Shown here piece by piece: positions 49,101 to 58,609 of a stretch of DNA of 64,000 bases. The stretch is from Strongylocentrotus droebachiensis (Eukaryota > Echinodermata > Echinoidea > Camarodonta > Strongylocentrotidae). The stretch covers positions 62,001 to 126,000 of the forward strand of contig JAVYIG010001030.1 in NCBI GenBank assembly GCA_035222895.1, given 5' to 3'. Below the pieces are notes generated by a model. That model saw only the letters and a program-made list of their open reading frames with translations. It did no database searches and was not told where the DNA came from. Position numbers and translations under genes: made by a program. The stretch's first letter is position 1; every line of letters starts with the position of its first letter.

Positions 49101-52100
49101 ACAGGAAATACATTTGATAACTCTCTTCTAGTCAATGCTAAGCTAATGAGCTTCTCCTTTCTATCATTTGCATCACATGTAAATTTTAGACCAACATCTC
49201 AATGAAAACTTGAAACTTGCCACTTTTTGCTGGAATTTTAAAGAATGGATTTTATCGTCTTATTCATGTTTTTGATGTCTTACCTACAGGTCAGCTGCAG
49301 ATTGTTAATTCATCAGCATTGATTGTAGGTGCTGGAGGGCTGGGATGCCCAGCTGCTATTTATCTTGCTGCTGCTGGCATAGGTATGTATCGTTACAATA
49401 AGTAATGGCCAATTTGAAGAAGAAGAAGAAGAAGACGAGTCCACAGTTTTTCTTTTCCCTGCTTAAAGGGAGTGTAGCCTGAAGAGACTACATGTCTTTC
49501 CTGTGGCCTGACTCTGGCCAATCGGGTATAATACGCCTACGGACGACGCGACTGCAGCAATCAAATGTGAGCAACGTACGCGAAACCGAAGCGTGAGGAG
49601 AACTTCAGTCTGTTTCGCGAACGCTGACCATGTAGAGATAAAGTCGCTGACTATGTGCAGTTGTTCAAAAGAAGACGTAGATGACGTTAACTAGTATTTG
49701 CCAGCTACACTCCCTTTAATATACAAATTATGTGAAGGCGTAATGGCTCTGTGATCTCCTAGCCAGGAGGTCTCATTCCCCCATGCACCCTGTGGTATTT
49801 GCCACCTACTAAATCTCTCAGTTCCTAAGGCTTTATCTTCCTTGCTTACAAGCTCATACTCGTCTTGTCAAGATTGGTTTTAATTCTGTACTGTATCACT
49901 GAATTCTTAACCTCTGTATTATGTTTACAGGTAGACTAGGAGTAGTGGATTACGATGAGGTAGAACTGAGTAACCTTCATAGACAGATCCTACATACAGA
50001 GCAGAGGGTCGGATGGTCCAAGTCGGACTCTATCAAATCTAGTATTAAAAGGTATGTATGAAAAGTGTTTTTTAAATCATTATCTGAACCACTTTGTAAT
50101 GGTCTTTTACGAACTTGAATTATATTCAAATCAAGAGTAATAAGGGATATAGGATTTTGAGTAAAATTGTCGAGAAGGAAGTTATACCTTTGTTGTAAAT
50201 ATTCAGAAACCTCATGCATTATAAGGGTGTGTTTGGAGCACGATAATTTCAAGAAGTTTTTAAACATGAAATCACTTACCACGTAAAGTACATTACATAT
50301 AGAAAGTTGGTTTAATTTGCGTTTTTAAACTGACAAGGGAATTATTCTGAATAGAAACTTGATTTCTAATAAGATGGTTAGAAGGTCTATAAACCTCTTG
50401 TTTTTACTTCTAAATGTCACAAAAATGATTGGATATAGTTACAAATGTTGATTATTATTATTTTGTTTCCTTTCCACAGCCTTAACTCATCAGTGCAATG
50501 TATAGCTTATCATCTTCAACTAGACAGAAATAATGCTATGGACATCATCGGACAATATCCTTTTTATGATACACTCTGAACCAAGTAGAATTATATTTTA
50601 TACTGTAAACATGTACAGTACTACAAAAGTGTTAATTGTTATGATATTTGGTAAGATGCAAAGAACCCCTCCCCCTCAAAAAAAGTTGAACATATTCCAT
50701 AGAAAAGAACTTTAAATTTACGAGGAATAATCAACAAAAAATTATATACGAATGAATGATCTCAAAGATGCATCAAAATTTCAACAGAGCATGAATAATA
50801 TTGATTAAATCACTTCGGTATTCAGACTTGCAGTATGCATCTGGCCAAACATATCTTAGCAAGATATCATATAGCGGAAATGTTATCGTTCCTTAATCAC
50901 CTGCTTACACGTATGACATGGTGTTGGACTGTACAGACAATGTAGCTACTCGGTATCTCCTGAATGATGCCTGTGTGCTGGCAGGAAAGCCCTTGGTCTC
51001 TGGAAGTGCTCTTAGGTTTGAAGGACAGGTAAGCTTAAAGCTCCACTGCACTACTTGTAGCTACTTGCGCCCTCTATGTAGCAAACGGTGCCTTAGCGGT
51101 TCCCTATGGTTCCCTTTTTCTTATGTTAATTGAGAATTGTCAGTGACCATGCAGGGAGGTCTAATTCCCCCTGGCCAAACTAGTGCAGATAGGCTTTAAA
51201 ACAAAAATAGAACTGCCTCACACTGCTTTACTGAAGCTGCAAGTAATTAAAGATACCATCAAAGGCTAATGCTTCTACAGTATGACAAAGTTTAATTTAT
51301 AGTAGGTGTATAACTAATTATGCATGATCATTCTCAATTTTCATGAAAGGTGGGACCTAGTTCACTAGTACACTACCGTTTCCCTGGCCCTCACTTTAAA
51401 TCAAGTTCAAGGGGAACTCATTTCTTTTTTACCTTCCCAGCTACCATCTGGACTTGAATTTGAAATCTTTTTCATTTCATCACTTTGTGCTAATCAAGAA
51501 GACTGAACATCATCCTATTAAAGTTCAAAAGGTGTTACGTTCTGAAAAATAAAAAAAAGAACAGGAGTGTATAAAGCTAATTAGAACTACCATTGATGTG
51601 GATGGTGAAAAAGACTACCCACCACCTCCCTCTAAAATAGGGCAAATGGTCAAAGTTTTTACTCCTTTTATTTCGTTTAGAAACGTTTAATGTTGTATAT
51701 TTATTCAAAACAAAGGTTTAATAAAACTTAAATTTGGCTAGAAATCATCGTTTATAATTTTCATCTCCAAAAGTTTAACTCTGCTAGAAACCATCAGTTA
51801 TCATTTCCATCTCTCTCTTTTTCTAGCTGACTGTATATAACCAAGGAGGGGGTCCATGCTACCGGTGTTTGTACCCCAAGCCTCCCCCAGCAGAGACGGT
51901 CACTAACTGCTCTGAAGGTGGTGTCTTAGGAGTAGGTGAGCTATGTGATCTTTCATTTTCTTGCTGACTGTATATAACCATGGAGGGGGGTCCATGCTAC
52001 TGTAAGAGTTAAAATTAGACTCATTCTATACTTGTCTTTGTTGCAATATTTGTTTCTCTAGTCTCTTCTCTCTATACATATTCATTTCACATCATTCGCT

Positions 52101-54281
52101 TGTTCACTTACATATTCATTTACTTTACTCAACCCAATAGGCCATTTTCGTAATATAATCAAATTTAATGCATAAGTGTTTGTGAAGTGCCACAGTACAA
52201 ATTATTTCATTCAAGCCATAATGTTTGTCCTACCTGGCAACAACTATTGTATGCAGTTCGGATTCTGTTTATTGAAATAGTATTATTCTTATCAGGTGAA
52301 TGAAATAATTTGTATTGAGGCACTTCACAAAGACTTATGCATTAAATGTTGTTACATTACAAAAATGGCCTATTCCTTCCTCCACATACCAAGTCTTCCA
52401 TCTCACCTGGTATGTTCCTTTGTTCTCTTCTCATTCTTTATTCATGAATCTTGTGTGGATGCTTTAGGTATTTCAAATTCTTACTTATCATTGGTTCTCT
52501 TCTTCTCTTCCTTTTGAATATTCAGTCTTTCTCCCAAATCCTATTTTGCTATAGGTTTAAGATGTATTTCATTTGAATAAACTTTGCTTAAAAATGTACA
52601 GTATGAGGCTGCATAGGAGCCTACAATATAAGACAGACAAACCACCACTGGACATCATCTGGGTTAGTTGTATTGATTTAGGGATCTGCTACTTTTATGT
52701 TGGAGACTTAGGAGAGAGGATTTAAGTGAGTTTGGCAGTTGTTTGTGGATGATTGGTGGTTTAAATTTATATTGGTGAGAGGTTATTTTTATTAGTTTAC
52801 ACTACAGAGAATGAATAATGAGATCTTTGGTTTATTTGTTTGAAGATTGGCTTAAATACAGTGTAGTAGATATCTTGAAAATGTTCATATGCAATTTCGA
52901 TATAACGGATTGAATATTTTCTAAGTATTCTCTTGAAGTGGATGCCTTTTGTGTTTCGTGATTTGCCTGTGTGCTGTATCTCTAATATCATGACATCAAC
53001 TCTTTGTTTGAATAAAAAGATATATGATTAGATTTCTACATTGTGGATTCACAAATTGCTACCATTTTAGTAATTCCCACTTCTGTAATAAACCTTTTTA
53101 ATTTGTTCACATTTTTTCTTTTCAGTTCCTGGCATCATTGGTTGTATACAAGCACTAGAAGCTCTCAAGATGGCTGCTGGTATAGGCAGTATCCTTTTCC
53201 ATTCAACATGGTGAAATATTATGAATGAATTTAAGCAAATGATTGTTTTGTTGAGTAAGGGAGACTGCATTTCTCACAGATGTTTTTATGGGAAAAGCAG
53301 TTGAAATCAAAGTGCATAGCCTGTGAGCTATATCATAAAAGAAGAGTATATATATATATATATTTTTTGTTGTATTTAAATCATTTTATTGTATCAAACA
53401 AACAGCAAAGTATACAATTACATCGTCTGATCACATTCATATAAAAGGAACAGTTAGATTTAAAATTTAAAAAATCTTTTAATGAAAGATAGCAAATAAA
53501 TAAAAAATGTGAATGGTAACAACTACAAAACAATTAAAATAATCAGAATATTGTGAGATGTTCGTAAGTCTTTCATGCACATGATACACATGATGCATTA
53601 TGGATTATTTGAAACAAAAGCTTGAAAATATTGTGAACAAATATAACGGTAATAGAGCCTATTAGATTACTACACGTACGAGGATATGTCTACCTGTGAC
53701 AATGTGTTACATTCTCTGAATTTGAAAGATAGTTGATGGTTTGGATGGATTTAGGCCTATCAACCTCAGTCCCAGGAAAAAAAATTCATGCAAACTATGC
53801 AAATGGAAGAAATCATGCCATGTTTCCCTTAACGTTTGTCATCAGCATCATACTCCCAGAAGCTATTACTGTTTGATGGGTTGGACGGTACGTACAGGTC
53901 TATCAAACTCCGACCCAAGAAACCAACGTGTGAAGTGTGTGGCGACAATCCGTCTGTAACGCAGCTCATCGACTACGAAGAGTTCTGCGGTGCCAGCGCC
54001 ACCGACAAGGTAATTGACCAGATTTGTTTTAGCACTCATTTTAATGTGTTCCTGCATATTTTGCGGGGAATTTCTTTGTTTTCATCTTTCCTATACTTTG
54101 CATTAGTTTTGGACCAACAAAAAATATTTGTAGAAAGTCTCATTTGGCAGCTCACATGTGTGAGTAGCTGAAAGCTCATTTGGTATTTTTAATTTCAAAT
54201 AATGTTTCCTTTTTGTCAGTGTCTTTTATTTTCTCCTCTCTGTCTTTCTCTGTCTCTTTCTCTCTCCTTTCCTCTCCTCCC

Positions 54282-54317
<36 letters not shown>

Positions 54318-55986
54318 ATTCTCTTATTCAACTATTTTCCATTCTGAGAAGAGTTTTATTAGGGGCTTGTCAGTTAAAATTGCATATTTTGTTTTCTATC
54401 ACAAGCATCTTTCATTGAAAAATACTGCTTTAATTATTTTCATTCGGTGCTCTTCCTACTGCTTTCTACATAATGTTATGTCTTTTCCTTTTGTTGTTGT
54501 TGTTGCAGTGTATAACCTTACATCTCCTCGAAGCCAAAGATAGACTTAGTCCCCAGACCCTTGCCAGTAAACTCCTCAGCCAGGACTCCTCCTCTCGTCT
54601 CCTTCTCGATTGCAGACCAGAGATAGAGTTTGAGATCTGTAGACTACCAGATAGCATCAGTATCCTTGACTATGACTTTGAATGAGCCACATGCTTTTTA
54701 GTTAATGGGACTAAACAGAAGATGGCCACATTCTAGGATAACTACCCTATTTTCGATGATCCATTAAAAAAAAAAAGACTGCCTTCCAAACAGTGTTACC
54801 TTCAAAAGTTTTGATAACTTCATTGTACATTTGCTTCAAATACTGAAGTAAAAGGGAGGACACTTTGTAGTCTCCTAAATGTTGGTGTAGTATTCCAGAG
54901 AAGAAACTACTCTGGTGTCTGGAGGGTGATGGTGCAGGAAGGGGGGGGGGGGGGGGGGGGGGGGACTCATCTTTATATACTGGGCACAATATGAATGGTT
55001 ATGATTTTTGCAAGGTCAGTTCTACACTTCCTAATGAAGAAATCTTATTTTAGTAGTATGACAGTAACATTTTATGTGCGACTTGAAATAAAAGAGATTA
55101 AACAGTCATAGATTCAGTTTATTAATTTCATTAATTTTTAGTACGAATCTGGTCACACCTGTAACTTTTTTTTCATCTGTTTCCCTTAACATTCTTTTTA
55201 TTGTTTTATTGCTTCATTGAGTTGACATTAAAAATAACATAATAAGCTGACAACAACTCTGGTAAGAAAGTTTCAATAGAGCTTCAGTTTCAGTTCATAA
55301 TTTTGACCTTGACCCATCCTTCATAGATGTTCCAATCGATGACATTGAAAATGAGAAGGGCATACCAAGGTTAAAAGAAGAAGTCACCAAGCAGCTTGCC
55401 AACCAACATGATAATCCTTTCCCAAGTGAGTAACTACTCTACTCAATTTTTAAATATATCATGAAAGTATAAACTTTTGAAACTTCACCTCATCATATCT
55501 TTTTAAGCTTAACTTTTCACTGTGTAGTTACTTATTAATGCCGGTTTTTTACAAGGGTCAAGTCGAAAGAATTGGGTCACTTGGTTACTCCATATGTTGA
55601 TGAGTATTGTGGAATTCTGTACACATATTGACATCAAGGTGTCGTTGCACTTTTGGTCTGATCTGAGCTCAAGAAGGGTCATTAATTTTAGTGATCCTGT
55701 CGTTTTCAATAATGTATAAGATAAAACATCGCCCCTCACAAACAAATGCATAGAGTATTATGCCTTAAATACCAATTTTGCATGCCCCCTTAATTTTTAG
55801 ACTTTTATGGCCAATTTTGTTTTATTACTTACAGTTTACGTTGTATGCAGAAGAGGCAACGACTCGCAGAAAGCGGTTCTCAAGCTACGCAAGGAGTTAG
55901 ACTCTTTACCAGTCACTATCAAGGATGTTTGCGGTGGACTAACAGCATGGACCAAACAAGTAGATCCAGATTTTCCAGAGTACTAA
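46102..55986 (+). CDS. MOCS3: Adenylyltransferase/sulfurtransferase MOCS3 (UBA4), 12 exons, 455 residues
   Basis: Coding exons: 46102-46191, 48319-48451, 49290-49382, 49931-50051, 50480-50554, 50911-51028, 51827-51935, 53126-53188, 53846-54009, 54509-54659, 55327-55425, 55835-55986. They total 1368 nt and all phases join. This family adenylates and then thiolates the C-terminal glycine of the sulfur carriers MOCS2A and URM1 in the cytosol, feeding molybdopterin synthesis and tRNA thiolation. In order: a charged coiled-coil-like N-terminus (1-30); the E1-like domain with GAGGLG (88-93) for [18 protein letters not shown] (109-123); the zinc pairs C221/C224 and C296/C299; and the adenylyl-transfer Cys in TVTNCSEGG (C238). 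A rhodanese domain follows, with the persulfide Cys in VCRRGNDS (C410), ending FPEY. Length and catalytic positions match human MOCS3 (460 residues, intronless). Introns 5, 8 and 10 carry U12-type signals. No disabling change is seen. The start ATG is the first in exon 1. Confidence 0.95.
46844..47000. repeat. Long hairpin in MOCS3 intron 1
   Basis: Arms 46844-46911 and 46933-47000 are reverse complements with few mismatches (for example GTTGACGATCAGCCATGCA against TGCATGGCTGATCGTCAAC), separated by a 21-nt spacer. Likely a foldback element. It would form a stable stem in the pre-mRNA. Confidence 0.85.
47517..47681. mobile_element. Short hAT-like MITE, second copy (intron 1)
   Basis: Reverse-orientation copy of the element at 13301-13452, with GACAAATGACAAAAATCAGT and AAAACTGTCATTTGTCACTG. 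The right end runs into a C-tract. Confidence 0.7.
48486..48762. mobile_element. TTAA MITE, family 3 (short copy, MOCS3 intron 2)
   Basis: TTAAAAGGTACAATGTCCCA at the left and TGGGACATAATACCTTTAA at the right form the terminal inverted repeat; 277 bp with clean TTAA at each end. It begins 34 nt after the exon 2 donor. It is an internally shortened relative of 45192-45730. Confidence 0.85.
49463..49719. mobile_element. TTAA MITE, family 4 (MOCS3 intron 3)
   Basis: TTAAAGGGAGTGTAGCCTG at the left and CAGCTACACTCCCTTTAA at the right; 257 bp with TTAA tips. The interior is more GC-rich (CGACGCGACTGC, GTACGCGAAACCG) than the intron around it. No second copy in the window. Confidence 0.8.
50555..50910 (+). 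promoter_or_regulatory. MOCS3 intron 5: U12-type AT-AC intron
   Basis: The donor is ATATCCTTTT, the branch site TTCCTTAAT at 50889-50897, and the intron ends TTACAC. The branch adenosine lies 14-15 nt before the end and there is no polypyrimidine tract. Joining CA|G gives ...[14 protein letters not shown], which matches MOCS3 with no gap. No GT-AG alternative keeps the frame at this point. Recognised, by family knowledge, by U11/U12 and U4atac/U6atac. Confidence 0.95.
51035..51199. mobile_element. TTAA MITE, family 5 (copy b), 7 nt from the exon 6 boundary
   Basis: TTAAAGCTCCACTGCACTA at the left and TAGTGCAGATAGGCTTTAA at the right; 165 bp. The donor at 51029 reads GTAAGC followed at once by the TTAA, so positions +1 to +6 of the intron are spared and everything after belongs to the element. 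Confidence 0.85.
51964..52000 (+). pseudogene. Partial duplicate of MOCS3 exon 7 start inside intron 7
   Basis: These 37 bp repeat the first 36 bp of exon 7 (starting CTGACTGTATATAACCA) with one substitution and one added G. They begin 28 nt after exon 7 ends. The preceding bases also resemble the exon 7 acceptor tract, but the AG is now TTG, so the copy cannot be spliced in at that point. Offset from the original is 137 bp. Confidence 0.85.
53189..53845 (+). promoter_or_regulatory. MOCS3 intron 8: U12-type GT-AG intron
   Basis: The donor is GTATCCTTTT, the branch site TCCCTTAAC at 53825-53833, and the acceptor CATCAG. The branch-to-acceptor distance is 13-14 nt, without a pyrimidine tract. 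Joining A|CA gives ...[17 protein letters not shown], aligned with the family without a gap. Confidence 0.93.
53732..53812 (+). pseudogene. Diverged partial copy of MOCS3 exon 9 inside intron 8
   Basis: Translates as [17 protein letters not shown], then a CKLC motif, which parallels exon 9 [17 protein letters not shown] followed by CEVC. DNA identity is visible throughout (GATGGNTTGGA, CTATCAANCTC, CCCANGAAA). It lacks the SYSQKLLL start and the SATDK end of exon 9 and has no donor after it, so it is most likely a dead tandem fragment. An alternative exon is less likely. Confidence 0.75.
54230..54320. repeat. CT microsatellite in MOCS3 intron 9
   Basis: Imperfect TCTC tract. It lies too far upstream of the exon 10 acceptor (54508) to be its pyrimidine tract. 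Confidence 0.85.
54660..55326 (+). promoter_or_regulatory. MOCS3 intron 10: U12-type GT-AG intron
   Basis: The donor is GTATCCTTGA, the branch site GACCTTGAC at 55305-55313 (CCTTGAC core), and the acceptor TTCATAG. The branch adenosine is 14 nt before the end. Joining A|AT gives CRLPDSINVPIDDIE, consistent with the rhodanese domain. The branch site is the weakest of the three. The intron also contains a G-run at 54940-54964. Confidence 0.88.
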
Positions 55987-56780
55987 CGCAAGATTAAGGG
56001 TGCTATTTGATATAATCTGTGGCCTATCTGCCATTTAACATCTGTTATTCTTATAAAGTGCTTTACCATTACCATTAACGTACTGAATTGCTAACTATTA
56101 TTACCCCGGTCACTGGATTCTATTACTATTCTGAACATTACAGTGCACATTCTTCACTCCCTGCGGAGCATTTGAGCTATACACTGTAAGTGATTTTTTT
56201 AAACACCAAGATCAAGGTTTTAATCATCTATAATGTCAAAGTTTTGAAACATGGACATTTTCTTTTTTCAAGACAAGACTTTTTATTTTAATAGGTCATC
56301 ACTAATTCCACATGATTTGAATTCGACTATGAATCACGGTGATTAAAAAAAATATGTTGAAATCGGTCAGTTACAATATTGTAGTGTGGACGTGGTCGCT
56401 CCGCGGTCAGGATGTGCCGAGCTAGTCCTTGGCTTTGTTTGGTCGCAATCTACGACCGGGCTTGTAGAACTATTCGCAGCAGACGACTTCCAATGTGCTA
56501 TTTTAGCTGCTGCCTACCAATTATTTGTTATTACCAATGCTACCACGCCAATTTCTAACAGTTCAACTAGATCACCCACCTGTGTTCCGTGATACACATA
56601 AAACTCAGCAGGCTATGACTTCCTTTCAATAACTCTTCTATAAACCATAACCCAAACTTCGTCAACTCTTCCACGCATGGCCCGTACTCGGGGCTCACCC
56701 AGCTCCTTACATGTGAAACGAACATATATTTATTTACGGAAATGTATATGTTAAAACAACAACACATATTTTAGAAACCT
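55987..56780. other. 3' flank of MOCS3; nothing else seen
   Basis: I see no canonical AATAAA within the first 300 nt after the stop, so the poly(A) site is unknown. A 68-codon plus-strand ORF at 56386-56592 has no family match that I recognise. Confidence 0.4.
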
Positions 56781-56782
56781 GA

Positions 56783-57021
56783 TCATAAACTGCTTGTGCA
56801 CTGTGAAGATGTTTGCGTGTCTGGAGGTTGACCTTTCAGTTCACACGAATCCAAGTTCCGAGCTTCTTCTCTTGCCGCAGCTTGTAGGCCACGTTTCATT
56901 TTTGGTGGTAGATCTGTGCGTATGCTAACCCGGGCGAAGCTCTGGGGCGTTGTTGCAGCCACTCTATTGTGCTGCTGCCGCTCGTCGGGTGGCATGTGAG
57001 GTTGCGCGGGTGCTGGAGGCT
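56783..57021 (-). CDS. Possible terminal exon of an unknown minus-strand gene
   Basis: A splice acceptor (CAACCTGCAG) at 57022-57024 leads into about 78 codons ending at TGA. The peptide is proline- and alanine-rich at first (PPAPAQPHMPPDERQQHN), then basic (LPPKMKRGLQAAAREEARN). GC content is well above that of the flanks, which suggests real or recently real coding. No family recognised; it may belong to the transposon mosaic that follows. Confidence 0.4.
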
Positions 57022-57178
57022 CTGCAGGTTGTAAAAAATGCAACTTTGAATACTTTTCATCTCCTACCCTAGCACTATATTGCACTGTTACAGTTTTATT
57101 TCCAAAATGTAGTGGTAAACCTATGATCCCTATATCTCTGTCAACAGAATATATTAAGACATTATTGCAGTCTGTCAA

Positions 57179-57675
57179 TTACATGAAGCCAGATTTGCGT
57201 ATCCGACTCCTCATGATTGTGTACAATGCGATGGTGATCCACATCATGTTGACTGAATTGGACCCGGTCCAATGACTCGAACCATCAGCTCTTACATGAA
57301 ACCCTCCTGAAGTAACAGATACTTGGTCTGCAAATTTCACTACACTTTGAACAATTTCAATTAATTTCTTTGACAAATAGACCTGATATAAACTTGGATC
57401 CAAATGATCTTGTTTCCCGATCTTTGTATTATTATCCCCATGGGAAGTTCATCAAATCTTATGCCATAATCTTTTCCGAGCTCGATGTAGTCCCTGCTTT
57501 TAAGCAAGAGTTTCTTTGAATTTCTTTGACAAATAGACCTGACATAGCCTGGAGCCCAATGATCTTGTTTCCTGATCTTTATATTATTAATCCCATCAGA
57601 AGTTCATCGAACCTGATTTCGTAATCCTTTTCGAGCTTGATGCAATCTCCGCCTTGAAGTAAGAGTTCTACCGGA
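57179..57675 (-). pseudogene. Frameshifted coding remnant with a 165-bp tandem duplication
   Basis: From 57403 down to 57179 a frame reads LDPSLYQVYLSKKLIEIVQS... and SGGFHVRADGSSHW..., followed by a stop. Upstream on the same strand LGKDYGIRFDELPMG continues only after a one-base shift. The stretch at 57360-57515 is repeated at about 57525-57675 (GACAAATAGACCTGA, AATGATCTTGTTTCC, GAAGTTCATCRAA). I do not recognise the protein. Confidence 0.5.
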
Positions 57676-57822
57676 AAGCTATAGTAGAAATAATTACACA
57701 CAAAGAAAAAGGAAATGTTGATGATATGCATACAAAATATCAAATTTAATGTACACTTTTACCTCTAAGTAAGGTAACAATGTACAAAGAATACAAACAG
57801 TTTCCAAAACCAGAATGTATAA

Positions 57823-57920
57823 CTAAATGCGTCTGCAGCATATTTGCTGATGATGTTGTAGTCTGTGTTGCAGATAGTAAGTAAGATGATGTTAAAAAGA
57901 AATTACAAAAAGATATTAAA
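57823..57920 (+). pseudogene. LINE reverse-transcriptase fragment (FADD box)
   Basis: The plus strand reads KCVCSIFADDVVVCVADSK, a stop, then DDVKKKLQKDIK. FADD is the catalytic YADD-type motif of non-LTR reverse transcriptases, and the following KKLQxDI pattern fits the next conserved block. The stop and the small size show a dead fragment. Confidence 0.7.
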
Positions 57921-58260
57921 GGATCGGGTGGTTCCTACCATAATGCCTCTTCTTCTTCTTCAAGATAATCTGCCTCCTATTAGTCAGGAAATCTTGTTTT
58001 GCCTGGGATAATTGTCGGGGTAGGCAGAAACGATTTTGTGGTGTTAAACCTCCTTCTACTTGTCCCATTCGAGGGCCTGCGAATGAGTGCTGGCTCTCCC
58101 ATGTCGTGACTGCCGCTGTACAACTCTCGCACTCTCTGGTAACAACTAACATTGTTACAACCTCCCTCTTAAACAATGTCACATTACATGACTGACAAGT
58201 GGGATACCTAACCAGGATTTCCATCAACTTTGACTCGAAGACCATGTACTTCTTCTCCAT
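57916..58260 (-). pseudogene. Cysteine-rich transposase-associated domain (remnant)
   Basis: Open frame with VFESKLMEILVRYPTCQSC, CESC and TTWESQ. Spacing and context (FExxLxELFxxCPxC ... CxxC ... WxSQP) resemble the N-terminal region of a repetitive DDE-transposase-like family widespread in fish and invertebrate genomes. The catalytic part that should follow is missing. Family naming is from memory and moderately uncertain. Confidence 0.45.
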
Positions 58261-58285
58261 ATGTGGAGGAACTTCCCATGGAGTC

Positions 58286-58471
58286 CTAGGAGTCTGTCCT
58301 CTTTTTCTGCATTAAAGACTCCTTTAAGAGCATATTCTTAAACTCCTCCATATCGAGCCCAGCACCCTCACCAGATGTCAACACTGAGTTCAGTACCTGT
58401 CCCATGTCATTTCCAACATTTGTCATCCAGTTGGCAGTGTGCGCTACATCACCAGCAAGTTTCTTTATCAT
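58286..58471 (-). CDS. Possible exon, unknown protein
   Basis: A good acceptor (AATCATTTCAG) precedes ATGATAAAGAAAC. The 61-codon frame (MIKKLAGDVAHTANWMTNVG ...) ends in a stop and has balanced composition. It may be the last exon of the same unit as 58610-59289. No family recognised. Confidence 0.4.
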   Translation of the reverse strand: MIKKLAGDVAHTANWMTNVGNDMGQVLNSVLTSGEGAGLDMEEFKNMLLKESLMQKKRTDS

Positions 58472-58609
58472 CTGAAATGATTAATTGATGAGCCAAATAT
58501 GAAAATAAGATTTGACTCCATCTCTTTCTTTTGAATGTGAATTTTTGCATGTAGGAAGATTATCTTAATTTGTTCAAGTCCTGGGCGCACAGCGTGGTCT
58601 TTGTACCGG

